Assembly: GCF_020055635.1 (NCBI RefSeq)
Contig: NZ_JAIPUT010000017.1
Coordinates: 1-64,000, forward strand
Direction: 5' to 3'
Length of the DNA: 64,000 nucleotides
DNA from: Marivita sp.
GTDB taxonomy: Bacteria > Pseudomonadota > Alphaproteobacteria > Rhodobacterales > Rhodobacteraceae
Below the pieces are notes generated by a model, which worked only from the letters and a program-made list of their open reading frames with translations, was not told the origin of the DNA and ran no database searches. The position numbers and the translations under genes were made by a program. Every line of letters begins with the position of its first letter. Within the stretch, counting starts at the first letter, position 1. Positions 1-8,785 of the stretch are shown here, piece after piece.

Positions 1-579
1 GGAAAATCCACGCAGGCGCGGTTGCTGGCAGACAGGCTGCGCAATGACGGCAGGGACGTGGTTCATACCCGTGAACCCGGCGGCAGCCCTGGGGCCGAGG
101 AGATCCGCGCGCTGGTGTTGCAGGGCGATCCCGACCGCTGGTCGGCAGAGACCGAGATCCTGCTGTTCACCGCCGCACGGCGCGATCATCTGGAACGCAC
201 GATCCAGCCCGCGCTCGAGGCTGGCAAGGTGGTGATCTGCGACCGCTTTGCCGACAGCACCCGCATGTACCAGGGCTTGTCGCGCGGCAATCTGCGGGCC
301 AAGGTGGATGCGCTGCATGACCTGATGATCGGGGTCGAACCGGACCTGACGCTGCTCATCGACATGGACCCGGAGATCGGCCTCAGCCGCGCCAAGGCGC
401 GCAACACGGTCGAGGAACGATTCGAGGATTTCGGCGCAAGCCTGCAAGAGGCGATGCGCGCCGGGTTTCTCGCACTCGCCACCGAATACGCCGACCGCTT
501 CCGCGTCATCGAGGGCGCGCGCGCGGAAGAGGTCGTTGCAGGAGATGTCTGGGCTGCGGTAAGCCCGCACCTGCCATGA
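1..579 (+). CDS. tmk: Thymidylate kinase, 5' end cut by the window edge
   Basis: Phosphorylates dTMP to dTDP in the cytoplasm. The reading frame is open from base 1, which encodes GKST, the end of the P-loop, so only about the first 15-20 residues are missing; 192 residues are visible. The REPGG segment and the DRFADSTRMYQG segment (nucleotide and magnesium contacts of the family) are present, followed by a LID-like region with EERFEDFG. The stop overlaps the holB start (ATGA at 576-579), so the two are translationally coupled. tmk-holB coupling is common in alphaproteobacteria. Identification is secure; the true start lies outside the window. Confidence 0.95.
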   Translation, partial: GKSTQARLLADRLRNDGRDVVHTREPGGSPGAEEIRALVLQGDPDRWSAETEILLFTAARRDHLERTIQPALEAGKVVICDRFADSTRMYQGLSRGNLRAKVDALHDLMIGVEPDLTLLIDMDPEIGLSRAKARNTVEERFEDFGASLQEAMRAGFLALATEYADRFRVIEGARAEEVVAGDVWAAVSPHLP

Positions 580-1703
580 GTGACCCGACACAGCCAGAAC
601 CCGACCGCATCGACGGCGCGCCGCATCCGCGCGAGACCCACCTGCTGTACGGTCAGGACGCGGCACAGGCGGATTTCCTGCAGGCCTTCGGGTCGGACAG
701 GCTGCATCACGGATGGCTGATCACCGGCCCGCGCGGTGTCGGCAAAGCCACCCTCGCATGGCAGATCGCGCGGTTTCTGCTGGCGACGCCCCTGGCGCAG
801 GACGATGGCCTGTTCGGCGCGCCTCCCCCGCCCACGGACCTGCATGTCGAACCGGATCACCCCGTGTCTCGCCGCATCTTGGCCGGGTCGGAACCGGGGC
901 TGTTTGCGCTCCGACGGCCCTATGACGACAAGGCCAAGCGCCTGAAGGCGCAGATCACCGTGGACGAGGTGCGCCGCCTCAAGGGCTTCTTTGCGCTGTC
1001 ATCGGTCGATGGCGGACGTCGCGTGGTGATTGTCGATACCGCCGACGACATGAATGTCAGCGCCGCCAATGCGATCCTCAAACTGCTCGAAGAACCGCCC
1101 GACCGCACAACGCTGCTCTTGGTCAGCCACCAGCCCTCGCGGTTGTTGCCCACGATCCGGTCCCGTTGCCGGGAATTGCGGCTTGCCCCGCTGGACGCCG
1201 CCGACATGGCACAGGCGCTCGCCGCGACCGAGATCGACCAGTCCGTGTCCGACCCGGCCGCCCTTGCCGCGCTGTCGGGCGGATCGGTGGGCGAAGCCGT
1301 GCGCCTGATGCAGCAGGACGGGCTGAAGCTTTACTCCGATCTGGTCAAACTCATGTCCACCCTGCCCGATCTCAGCCGCCCGCATGCCATCGCCCTGGCC
1401 GAAAGCGCCGCAGGCCGAGGCAAGGAAGAGCGGCTGGACCTGCTGCTGGGCCTGTTCGACCGCGCGTTGACCCGGCTGGCCCGCACCGGCGCACTTGGGC
1501 ATCCCCCGGACCCCGAGGCGGCGGCGCAGGAGGCCCAGATCTTTCAACGGCTTTGTCCCTCGCCCGCTGCGGCCCGGCAATGGGCGCAACTGGCGCAGGA
1601 TCAGGGCGAACGCCTGCGCCACGGGCGGGCGGTGAATGTCGAGGCCGGATCGCTTTTGCTGTCCAGCTTCCTTGCCTTGCAAGACGCCTGCCCCCGGTCC
1701 TGA
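576..1703 (+). CDS. holB: DNA polymerase III subunit delta'
   Basis: Clamp-loader subunit of the replicative polymerase. The 375-residue protein has a P-loop-like GPRGVGKAT (residues 51-59), a Walker-B-like VVIVDTADDM followed by NAILKLLEEPP, and the SRC motif (TIRSRCREL) typical of clamp-loader AAA+ subunits, then an all-helical C-terminal part. The zinc-binding cysteine cluster found in many delta' proteins is not evident. It starts inside the tmk stop (ATGA) and is followed after 64 bp by tatD. The order tmk-holB-tatD is conserved widely. Length is normal for alphaproteobacteria, where delta' is longer than in enterics. Confidence 0.93.
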   Translation: MSDPTQPEPDRIDGAPHPRETHLLYGQDAAQADFLQAFGSDRLHHGWLITGPRGVGKATLAWQIARFLLATPLAQDDGLFGAPPPPTDLHVEPDHPVSRRILAGSEPGLFALRRPYDDKAKRLKAQITVDEVRRLKGFFALSSVDGGRRVVIVDTADDMNVSAANAILKLLEEPPDRTTLLLVSHQPSRLLPTIRSRCRELRLAPLDAADMAQALAATEIDQSVSDPAALAALSGGSVGEAVRLMQQDGLKLYSDLVKLMSTLPDLSRPHAIALAESAAGRGKEERLDLLLGLFDRALTRLARTGALGHPPDPEAAAQEAQIFQRLCPSPAAARQWAQLAQDQGERLRHGRAVNVEAGSLLLSSFLALQDACPRS

Positions 1704-1767
1704 CCTGTCCTGACCCGGGCGCAAGCCACGTCTTGACGCCCCTGCCCGCATCCCTGATACCAGCCCC

Positions 1768-2571
1768 ATGTCCGAACCACAGATCACCGACAGCCATTGC
1801 CATCTGGACTTCCCGGATTTCGAAACCGAACGCGCCGAGGTGATCGCCCGCGCGTTGGATGCCGGTGTGCACCGAATGGTCACGATCTGCACCCGGCTGC
1901 GGCTGGAACCCCAGGTCCGCGCAATTGCCGAGGCGCATGAGCCGGTGTTCTACGCCGCGGGCACCCACCCTATGAGCGCGGCGGATGAACCGCTGGCGAC
2001 GGTCGATCAACTGGTGGCCCTGGCGCAACACCCGAAATTCGTCGGAATCGGCGAAACCGGGCTGGATTACCACTACACGTCCGACAGCGCCGAGGTTCAG
2101 AAAACCTCGCTCCGGGTGCATATCGAGGCGGCACAGGAAACCGGCCTGCCGCTGATCATCCATGCGCGTGCCGCCGATGACGACATGGCGCGCATCCTCA
2201 CCGAAGGCTTCAAGACCAAGCCCTATATTTGCGTGATGCATTGCTTTTCCTCTTCCGCGGACCTCGCCCGCGCGGCTCTGGACCTTGATTTCTACCTGTC
2301 GATGTCCGGCATCGCCACCTTCCCCAAAAGCCAGGAGCTGCGCGATATCTTCGCGAGCGCCCCGGTGGACCGCGTGCTGGTGGAAACCGACAGCCCCTAC
2401 CTCGCGCCGCCGCCGCACCGGGGCAAGCGCAACGAACCTGCCTATACGGCCCACACCGCGCGGGTCGGGGCGGATGTGTTCGGCATGGACTACGCCGATT
2501 TCGCCGCCCGGACCGAGGCCAATTTCGACCGCCTGTTCCGGAAGGCCGCGCAATACAAGGCTGCCGCGTGA
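1768..2571 (+). CDS. tatD: TatD-family metal-dependent deoxyribonuclease
   Basis: A 267-residue TIM-barrel hydrolase of the TatD/YcfH family (3'-5' DNase or related nuclease). The expected metal ligands are visible in order: DSHCHLDF (His10, His12), GIGETGLDYHY (Glu), IIHARAADDD (His), VMHCFSSS (His) and VETDSPYLAPPPHRG (Asp). It lies 64 bp after holB and its stop overlaps the ATG of the next gene (TGATG at 2569-2573), which suggests one transcript from tmk to the metallo-hydrolase. The family is certain; the physiological substrate is not, because several TatD paralogues coexist in many bacteria. Confidence 0.92.
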   Translation: MSEPQITDSHCHLDFPDFETERAEVIARALDAGVHRMVTICTRLRLEPQVRAIAEAHEPVFYAAGTHPMSAADEPLATVDQLVALAQHPKFVGIGETGLDYHYTSDSAEVQKTSLRVHIEAAQETGLPLIIHARAADDDMARILTEGFKTKPYICVMHCFSSSADLARAALDLDFYLSMSGIATFPKSQELRDIFASAPVDRVLVETDSPYLAPPPHRGKRNEPAYTAHTARVGADVFGMDYADFAARTEANFDRLFRKAAQYKAAA

Positions 2572-3374
2572 TGGGCGAGATGCGCTTTACCATCCTTGGC
2601 TGCGGATCGTCCGGCGGAGTGCCGCGCCTTGGCGGGCTTTGGGGGGCCTGTGATCCCGACAACCCGAAGAACAATCGCCGCCGCTGTTCCATGCTGGTCG
2701 AGCGCGTCACCGATGCGGGCACCACCCGCGTGCTGATCGACACGAGCCCCGACATGCGCGCGCAACTCCTGAGCGCCAGCATCGGCGAACTGGACGCGGT
2801 GGTCTACACCCACAGCCATGCCGACCATGTGCACGGGCTCGATGACCTGCGGATGATCGTCTTCAATATGAAGAAACGGCTACAAGTCTGGGCCGATGGC
2901 GACACGCAGAACGATCTCTACTCGCGCTTCGGCTATGCCTTCGTGCAACCGTCCGACAGCCCCTACCCGCCGATCCTCGACATGAACACGATCAAGGGCC
3001 CCGTGACCATCGACGGTGCGGGCGGCACGGTCAAGCTGACCCCGTTCAAGGTCAATCACGGCAGCATCGACGCGCTGGGGTTCCGCATCGGGGATCTGGC
3101 CTATCTGCCGGATGTCGCCAGCATTCCCGAAGATGTCTGGACCGACCATCTGCAAGACCTCGACGTCTGGATACTCGACGCCCTGCGCCGCGACCCGCAC
3201 CCGACCCATGCGCATCTTGCGCAATCCCTGGAATGGATGGACCGCGCCAAGCCCCGGCGCGGGGTGCTGACCAACATGCATATCGACCTCGATTACGCGG
3301 CGGTCGAATCCGAGACCCCCGATCACATCACACCGGCCTATGACGGCATGGTGATCACGCAGCCACTGGTGTGA
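2571..3374 (+). CDS. MBL-fold metallo-hydrolase (PhnP-like)
   Basis: A metallo-beta-lactamase-fold hydrolase of about 267 residues resembling PhnP-type cyclic phosphodiesterases. The N-terminus has GCGSSGGVPRLGG; the dimetal motif is THSHADHVHG; further ligands fall in VNHG and in the LPDVA and DALRRD segments. The start is ATG 2571, overlapping the tatD stop; a GTG at 2568 directly before it is an alternative. Position after tatD is typical of Rhodobacteraceae, where this protein is conserved but not functionally assigned. No phn (phosphonate) genes are nearby, so a C-P lyase role is not supported; a nuclease or cyclic phosphodiesterase activity is inferred from the fold only. Confidence 0.85.
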   Translation: MGEMRFTILGCGSSGGVPRLGGLWGACDPDNPKNNRRRCSMLVERVTDAGTTRVLIDTSPDMRAQLLSASIGELDAVVYTHSHADHVHGLDDLRMIVFNMKKRLQVWADGDTQNDLYSRFGYAFVQPSDSPYPPILDMNTIKGPVTIDGAGGTVKLTPFKVNHGSIDALGFRIGDLAYLPDVASIPEDVWTDHLQDLDVWILDALRRDPHPTHAHLAQSLEWMDRAKPRRGVLTNMHIDLDYAAVESETPDHITPAYDGMVITQPLV

Positions 3375-3422
3375 CGCCAACCGTACGATACGACCGGCGA
3401 ACCGCACGGGACGCGGCCTGAC

Positions 3423-4358
3423 ATGCAGGGATTGATCGACATCATCCTGCCGGTCTTTCTGGTCATCGGCTTTGGCTACCTTGTGGCGTGGCGCGGGCTG
3501 CTGGCCGAGGCCTCGATCGACGGCCTGATGTCCTTCACCCAGAACGTCGCGATCCCCTGCCTGCTGTTTCGCGCCATCTGGACACTCGATCTGGGCGACA
3601 GTTTTTCGCTGCCGCTGCTGATCAGCTTCTACTCGGGCTCGCTCACCTGTTTCGTCGTCGGCCTGTTCGGTGCGCGCTATCTCTTCAAGCGCGACTGGGA
3701 AGAGGCCGTGGCCATCGGCTTTACCTGTCTTTTCGCCAATTCAGTGCTTCTGGGGCTTGCAATCACCGAACGCGCCTTCGGGCCGGATGCCCTTGCGGCG
3801 AACTATGCCATCATCGCGCTGCACTCGCCCTTCTGCTACGGGCTGGGCATCACGGTGATGGAGTTCGTGCGCGCCCGTGCCGCCGAACAGCCGAACCGCG
3901 ATGTGCCGATGATCGTCATCAAGGCGATGTTCCGCAACGCGCTGGTCATCGGCATCGCCATCGGCGCGGTGTTCAACCTGCTGAACGTCAGCCTGCCCGC
4001 GCCGTTCACCGATGCGCTGGACATGATGGTGCGCACTGCCCTCCCGGCCGCGCTTTTCGCAGTGGGAGGTGTGCTCTACCGCTACCGGCCCGAGGGCGAC
4101 ATGCGGATCATCCTCTTTGTCTGCGCGGTCAGCCTGCTGCTGCACCCGGCGGTCACCTGGAGCCTTGGCACCGCCTTTGAACTGGACGACAGCGCCTTCC
4201 GCAGCGCCGTTCTGACGGCGGCGATGGCGCCGGGCGTGAATTGCTATGTTTTCGCCAACATCTATGGCCGCGCCCGCCGCGTCGCCGCGTCGTCGGTGCT
4301 GATCGCAAGCGCGCTGTCGGTGGTCACGGCCTGGTTCTGGCTGGGGACACTGCCCTAG
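3423..4358 (+). CDS. AEC-family transporter (auxin efflux carrier-like)
   Basis: A 311-residue inner-membrane protein with about ten hydrophobic segments across its whole length, in the arrangement of the AEC/BART superfamily. It opens with MQGLIDIILPVFLVIGFGY, the usual membrane-embedded N-terminus of this family, and the last segments contain AMAPGVNCYVFANIYG, matching the conserved C-terminal helix pair with its proline and asparagine. Members move organic anions such as malate or malonate; the substrate here cannot be told. It starts 48 bp after the metallo-hydrolase on the same strand and may share its transcript. Confidence 0.85.
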   Translation: MQGLIDIILPVFLVIGFGYLVAWRGLLAEASIDGLMSFTQNVAIPCLLFRAIWTLDLGDSFSLPLLISFYSGSLTCFVVGLFGARYLFKRDWEEAVAIGFTCLFANSVLLGLAITERAFGPDALAANYAIIALHSPFCYGLGITVMEFVRARAAEQPNRDVPMIVIKAMFRNALVIGIAIGAVFNLLNVSLPAPFTDALDMMVRTALPAALFAVGGVLYRYRPEGDMRIILFVCAVSLLLHPAVTWSLGTAFELDDSAFRSAVLTAAMAPGVNCYVFANIYGRARRVAASSVLIASALSVVTAWFWLGTLP

Positions 4359-4489
4359 GGCGCGCCACGCCCCGGTCCACACATGGTGGCCGCAAGAACG
4401 GCCAATCCCCACACCCTGTGCTGTTCCAAGGGAACGTCTGGCCGGTTCCGACGTTTCCCGTCCGAGCCAACGCTCTCGGATAAAGGATT

Positions 4490-4771
4490 ATGAAACACGT
4501 ATTTGCTGCCATATGCGCCCTCTTTCTGCCCCTGGGTGCCAGTGCCCAATCACTGTCAGACGTGATCGACGACTACGTCACAAAGTTCGACATCTCGGAT
4601 CTCGACGCCGCAGACCGGCAGCGCATTGTCGCGGTGCATGCGGATCGGTCGCTGTCCCACGGCATGAAGGTGCTTCTGGTGCATGACGTCTTGCTGAAGG
4701 CCGATGCGCTTGAACATGTGAACGTGCATGCAATCGAACCTCCGCCGGTTCTGCTGTCGCAGGCAGAGTGA
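4490..4771 (+). CDS. Small secreted protein, unknown function
   Basis: A 93-residue protein with a clear Sec signal peptide: MKHVF, a hydrophobic core (AAICALFLPLG) and an ASAQ cleavage site near residue 20. The mature part is about 70 residues, acidic and helical-looking, with ISDLDAADRQRIVAVHADRS. Codon use matches the neighbours and an AAAGGA purine tract lies just upstream of the ATG. No family is recognised. It stands alone after the AEC transporter gene with a 131-bp gap that shows no obvious structure. Confidence 0.6.
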   Translation: MKHVFAAICALFLPLGASAQSLSDVIDDYVTKFDISDLDAADRQRIVAVHADRSLSHGMKVLLVHDVLLKADALEHVNVHAIEPPPVLLSQAE

Positions 4772-4830
4772 CACGACAGGCGCGCCGAACCTGCAAACCC
4801 GCCGTTCCCGCGTCCGCCGCGGGGTGCAGC

Positions 4831-4858
4831 TTGCAAAGTCGCAAACCGCAGTTTGCAA
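4831..4858. promoter_or_regulatory. TTGCAAA dyad upstream of tex
   Basis: TTGCAAA at 4831-4837 faces TTTGCAA at 4852-4858, with centres 21 bp apart (about two helical turns). A CGCAAA half-site lies between them and another TGCAAA at 4792-4797. The dyad sits about 130 bp upstream of the tex start. Spaced TTTGCAAA sites are used by RamB/ScfR-type regulators of acyl-CoA metabolism in related bacteria; assigning that regulator here is inference. Confidence 0.35.
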
Positions 4859-4981
4859 ATCCGCCCCGCCAGATGCGGCCGTGTCAAGGCACGGAGTTTT
4901 GCGCTGCCGGGCCGTCGCCTCTTTTCACCACCGATGCCCACGGCTATCACGGAAGTCCGCATATCGCAGAGGACGCCCGCC

Positions 4982-7309
4982 GTGACCCAGACCGCCGCCC
5001 GCATTGCCCGCACCATCGCCACGGATATCGACGCCCGTCCCGATCAGGTGACCGCCGCCGTGAGCCTGCTGGATGGCGGGGCCACGGTGCCCTTCGTGGC
5101 GCGCTACCGCAAGGAGGCCACCGGGGGTCTGGACGACACGCAGCTGCGCACCTTGGCCGACCGTCTGAGCTATCTGCGCGAACTGGAGTCGCGCCGCGAA
5201 AGCATTCTCGGGTCGATCAAGGATCAGGGCAAACTGACCGACGCGCTGGCCCGCGCCATTGCCGGGGCCGACACCAAGGCCACGCTTGAAGACATCTACC
5301 TGCCTTACAAACCCAAGCGTCGCACCAAGGCGATGATCGCGCGCGAAAACGGGCTTGAGCCGCTGCTGCGCGCCATTCTGGACAATCGCTCTGCCGATCC
5401 CGAAACCCTTGCCGCCGGTTACATCACCGAGGCCGTGCCCACCACCAAGGACGCCCTTACCGGCGCGCGCGACATCCTGACCGAGGAACTGAGCGAGAAC
5501 GCCGACCTGCTGGGCCGCCTGCGGTCCTTCATGCACGAGACAGCGCTGATCACCGCCCGCGTGCAACCCGGCAAGGAGGAGGCCGGGGCCAAGTTCTCGG
5601 ATTATTTCGATCACCGCGAGAAATGGTCCAAGATCCCGTCGCACCGGGCGCTGGCGATCCTGCGTGCCGCCAAGGAAGAGATCGTGACCGTCGACATCGC
5701 GCCCGATCCGGAAACCGACGCGCCCCGCGCCGTCGGCATCATCGCGGCGGCCATCGGCATCCAAGGCAGCGGACCGGGCGATGTCTGGCTGCGAGAGGCG
5801 GCCGCCTGGACATGGCGCGTCAAGCTGAGCCTGACGATGTATGTCGACCTGATGGGCGACCTGCGCAAGCGCGCACATGACGAAGCCATCGCCGTCTTTG
5901 CCCGCAACCTGCGTGACCTGCTACTGGCGGCACCCGCCGGGCCGCGCCCGACGCTCGGGCTTGATCCGGGCATCCGCACCGGGGTCAAGGCGGCGGTGGT
6001 GGATGCCACGGGCAAGGTCCTTGAGACATCAACGCTCTACCCGTTCCAGCCGCGCATGGATGCGGCGGGCGCACAATCCGCGATCACCGCGATGATCAAG
6101 CGTCACGGGATCGAACTGATCGCCATCGGCAATGGCACCGCCAGCCGCGAAACCGAACGGCTGGTGGCCGAGACGCTCAAACAGCTGCCGCAAGGCACGC
6201 CGCGCCCCGCCAGCGTGATCGTTTCCGAAGCAGGCGCGTCGGTCTATTCGGCGTCCGAACTGGCGGCGCAGGAGTTTCCCGATCTCGACGTGTCCCTGCG
6301 CGGGGCCGTGTCGATCGCGCGCCGCTTGCAGGATCCGCTGGCAGAACTGGTCAAGATCACGCCGCAATCCATTGGCGTCGGACAATATCAGCATGACGTG
6401 GACCAGCGCCGCCTGACACAGGCGCTGGATGCGGTGGTCGAGGATGCTGTGAACGCTGTGGGCGTCGATCTCAACATGGCCTCGGCACCGCTTTTGGCGC
6501 GGGTGGCCGGGCTTGGGCCATCCTTGGCGCAGGCCATCGTCACACATCGCGACGCGCATGGGCAGTTCCCGGCGCGCAAGGCGTTGCTCAAGGTGGCGGG
6601 GCTTGGCCCCAAGGCGTTCGAGCAATGCGCGGGCTTTCTGCGGTTGCGCGACAGCACCGAACCGCTGGACGCCACATCGGTCCATCCCGAAGCCTATGAC
6701 GTCGCGCGGCGCATCGTGAAGGCCTGCGGGCGCGACATCCGCGCGATCATGGGTGCCCCTGACGCGCTGCGCGGGGTGCGCGCCGAGGCGTTCGTGGACG
6801 ACCGGTTCGGCCTGCCCACCGTGCGCGATATCCTGTCCGAGCTTGAAAAACCGGGCCGCGACCCGCGCCCCGATTTCGTGACCGCGCGCTTTGCCGACGG
6901 GATCGACGACATCAAGGACCTGCGCCCCGGCATGTCGCTTGAAGGCACCGTGACCAACGTTGCCGCCTTTGGCGCTTTTGTGGATATCGGCGTGCATCAG
7001 GACGGGCTGGTGCATGTGAGCCAGCTTGCCGACAGGTTCGTCAAGGACCCGCATGAGGTGGTCAAGGCCGGGGACGTGGTGCGCGTGCGCGTGGTCGAGG
7101 TGGACGTGCCGCGCAAGCGCATCGGGCTGACCATGCGCAAGGACAATGCCGGGGGGAAACCGGCACCGCAGGCCAAGCAACACCCGGCCCGGAAAGCCGA
7201 TGAGCCGCGTGCGTCCAAGCCACCGCGCAGCCCCAAGACCGCGGCGCCCGACACCGCGCAGGGCGCGCTTGGCGAGGCGCTCCGCAACGCGATGCGTGGC
7301 AAGACCTGA
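4982..7309 (+). CDS. tex: Tex-family RNA-binding transcription accessory protein
   Basis: Cytoplasmic nucleic-acid-binding protein related to Spt6. Domains in order: the Tex N-terminal helical domain (DDTQLRTLADRLSYLRELE), a YqgF/RuvC-like domain (TLGLDPGIRTGVKAAVVD), helix-hairpin-helix segments (VAGLGPSLAQAIV and VAGLGPKAFEQC) and a C-terminal S1 domain (GTVTNVAAFGAFVDIGVHQDG), then a basic, low-complexity tail. The GTG at 4982 is chosen because it gives VTQTAARIARTIA, the usual family N-terminus, and 775 residues, the normal length. An in-frame ATG at 4934 and a longer frame from 4853 would add unrelated sequence. It is transcribed alone. Confidence 0.93.
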   Translation: MTQTAARIARTIATDIDARPDQVTAAVSLLDGGATVPFVARYRKEATGGLDDTQLRTLADRLSYLRELESRRESILGSIKDQGKLTDALARAIAGADTKATLEDIYLPYKPKRRTKAMIARENGLEPLLRAILDNRSADPETLAAGYITEAVPTTKDALTGARDILTEELSENADLLGRLRSFMHETALITARVQPGKEEAGAKFSDYFDHREKWSKIPSHRALAILRAAKEEIVTVDIAPDPETDAPRAVGIIAAAIGIQGSGPGDVWLREAAAWTWRVKLSLTMYVDLMGDLRKRAHDEAIAVFARNLRDLLLAAPAGPRPTLGLDPGIRTGVKAAVVDATGKVLETSTLYPFQPRMDAAGAQSAITAMIKRHGIELIAIGNGTASRETERLVAETLKQLPQGTPRPASVIVSEAGASVYSASELAAQEFPDLDVSLRGAVSIARRLQDPLAELVKITPQSIGVGQYQHDVDQRRLTQALDAVVEDAVNAVGVDLNMASAPLLARVAGLGPSLAQAIVTHRDAHGQFPARKALLKVAGLGPKAFEQCAGFLRLRDSTEPLDATSVHPEAYDVARRIVKACGRDIRAIMGAPDALRGVRAEAFVDDRFGLPTVRDILSELEKPGRDPRPDFVTARFADGIDDIKDLRPGMSLEGTVTNVAAFGAFVDIGVHQDGLVHVSQLADRFVKDPHEVVKAGDVVRVRVVEVDVPRKRIGLTMRKDNAGGKPAPQAKQHPARKADEPRASKPPRSPKTAAPDTAQGALGEALRNAMRGKT

Positions 7310-7600
7310 GCCGAAGGACCGCAGGGCTGCTGCGGGACCCGGGCCATCGCAGGTGTTGGCGGAGCGCTTTGCAGCCCGAGAGGCAAGAGCAGGACAGGAG
7401 CACGGTGCGCCCCTGTCCTTGCGCGAAAGAAGAAGACTGACCGTGCAGGGCTTTTCCAGCCGTTGCAAAGCGCTATCTACACCAAGCGTGGTCGGCTTGA
7501 AGATTTTCGTGGCGCTTTTCGGAACATGGCTTAGACAACAGATCTCGCAGAGAACGCCGAAGAGCAGATGTGAAGCTCGCCCAGCAAAAGGGATTCAAGA
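7310..7600. other. Intergenic region before the RND efflux genes
   Basis: A 291-bp gap. The plus-strand frame that crosses it reads into the efflux adaptor gene out of frame and has no coding character. No strong terminator follows tex and no clear operator is visible. An AAAGGG tract about 10 bp before the ATG at 7601 is the likely ribosome-binding site, so the promoter of the efflux operon must lie in this gap. Confidence 0.4.
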
Positions 7601-8776
7601 ATGTCATTGCTTAAACAGATCGTTGTCACGGCGTTTTTTCTTGCGGCAAGCTTCTGGGGGCTGGTGACCTATGTGCCGGCGTCCCTGCCGGTTCTTGACC
7701 GCTACGGGCTGCTGGAGCCATTTGGCATAGTTGTGCCCGAGGCCACCGCTGCAGAGCAGAGTGGTGGCGGTGGCGGCAGGCCATCGGGCAGGTCCGGTGG
7801 AGCGGTGCAGGTGATTGCGGTCGCGGCCACGACTGCCAATGTCTTTGACGAGATCGTGACGATCGGGGACGGCCGCGCACTACGCAATACCACGGTTGTG
7901 CCCGAGGTTTCGGGACGGCTGTCTGCGATCAACGTGCGGTCGGGCGGGTATGTCGAGGCCGGTGATGTCGTCGCGACGCTCGAAGATCAAATCCAGCAGA
8001 TCGAAGTGGAACGCGCGCAGTTCCTGCTGTCGGATGCCCGGGCCGCCGCGGAGCGCGTCAATGCTCTTGAAACGGCGGTCACGGCCATTCAGCGCAACAA
8101 TGCCGCTCTTGCGTTGCAGACCGCAGAGCTTGACCTCAAGGAGGCCGAGTTCGAGCTGGAACGCCGCAAGATCGTGGCCCCCATTTCCGGATGGGTCGGC
8201 ATCATCAACCACAATGTCGGTGATCAGGTCTCGACCGCCACGGAGATCACCCAGATTGACGACCGTTCGGAAATCATCGTCGATTTCCGGGTGCCGGAGC
8301 GGTTCGTCGGGCAGATCGAGGAAGGCGACACGATCCGGGCAACACCTCTGGCCCGCCCGCAGGAAGAACTTGTGGGCAAAATCGTCGCGCTCGACAGCCG
8401 GGTCGATGCAGATAGCCGCACATTGCGGCTTCAGGCCTCCCTGGCCAATGCCAACGACACGCTGCGCGCCGGGATGGCGTTTCGCATCATCGTCGATTTC
8501 GCCGGAGAGGCGTTCCCGTCGGTCGATCCGCTGGCGATCCAGTGGGGAAGCGACGGCCCCTTCGTCTGGGTGGTCGCCGACGGCAAGGCCACGAAGAAGG
8601 CGGTCAGGATCATGCAGCGCAACAGCGACTCGGTTCTGGTCAGCGGCGACGTGTCGGTCGACGACATGGTCGTCACCGAGGGCGTGCAGAACCTTCGCCC
8701 CGGTTCCGAGGTCGAGATTCGGGTCCAGGCCGCCACGAACCCGACGCAGGCAGCGCTTGCTGTCTCACGCGGATAG
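7601..8776 (+). CDS. RND efflux periplasmic adaptor (membrane fusion protein)
   Basis: A 391-residue HlyD/AcrA-type adaptor that links an RND pump to an outer-membrane channel. It begins with an N-terminal membrane anchor (about residues 5-28) and a Gly/Ser-rich linker near residues 52-66. A split lipoyl domain follows (VVPEVSGRLSAINVRSGGYVEAGDVVATL, read in two parts, and KIVAPISGWVGI), separated by a short alpha-hairpin, then beta-barrel and membrane-proximal domains (VDFRVPERFVGQI). It precedes the permease by 9 bp, so they are co-transcribed. No TolC-like gene is adjacent, so the channel must be encoded elsewhere. Confidence 0.9.
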   Translation: MSLLKQIVVTAFFLAASFWGLVTYVPASLPVLDRYGLLEPFGIVVPEATAAEQSGGGGGRPSGRSGGAVQVIAVAATTANVFDEIVTIGDGRALRNTTVVPEVSGRLSAINVRSGGYVEAGDVVATLEDQIQQIEVERAQFLLSDARAAAERVNALETAVTAIQRNNAALALQTAELDLKEAEFELERRKIVAPISGWVGIINHNVGDQVSTATEITQIDDRSEIIVDFRVPERFVGQIEEGDTIRATPLARPQEELVGKIVALDSRVDADSRTLRLQASLANANDTLRAGMAFRIIVDFAGEAFPSVDPLAIQWGSDGPFVWVVADGKATKKAVRIMQRNSDSVLVSGDVSVDDMVVTEGVQNLRPGSEVEIRVQAATNPTQAALAVSRG

Positions 8777-8785
8777 GGGCGCCCG

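Noticed and set aside
6029-7468. A 479-codon minus-strand frame opposite tex
   Set aside because: Antisense shadow; tex is complete with all domains on the other strand.
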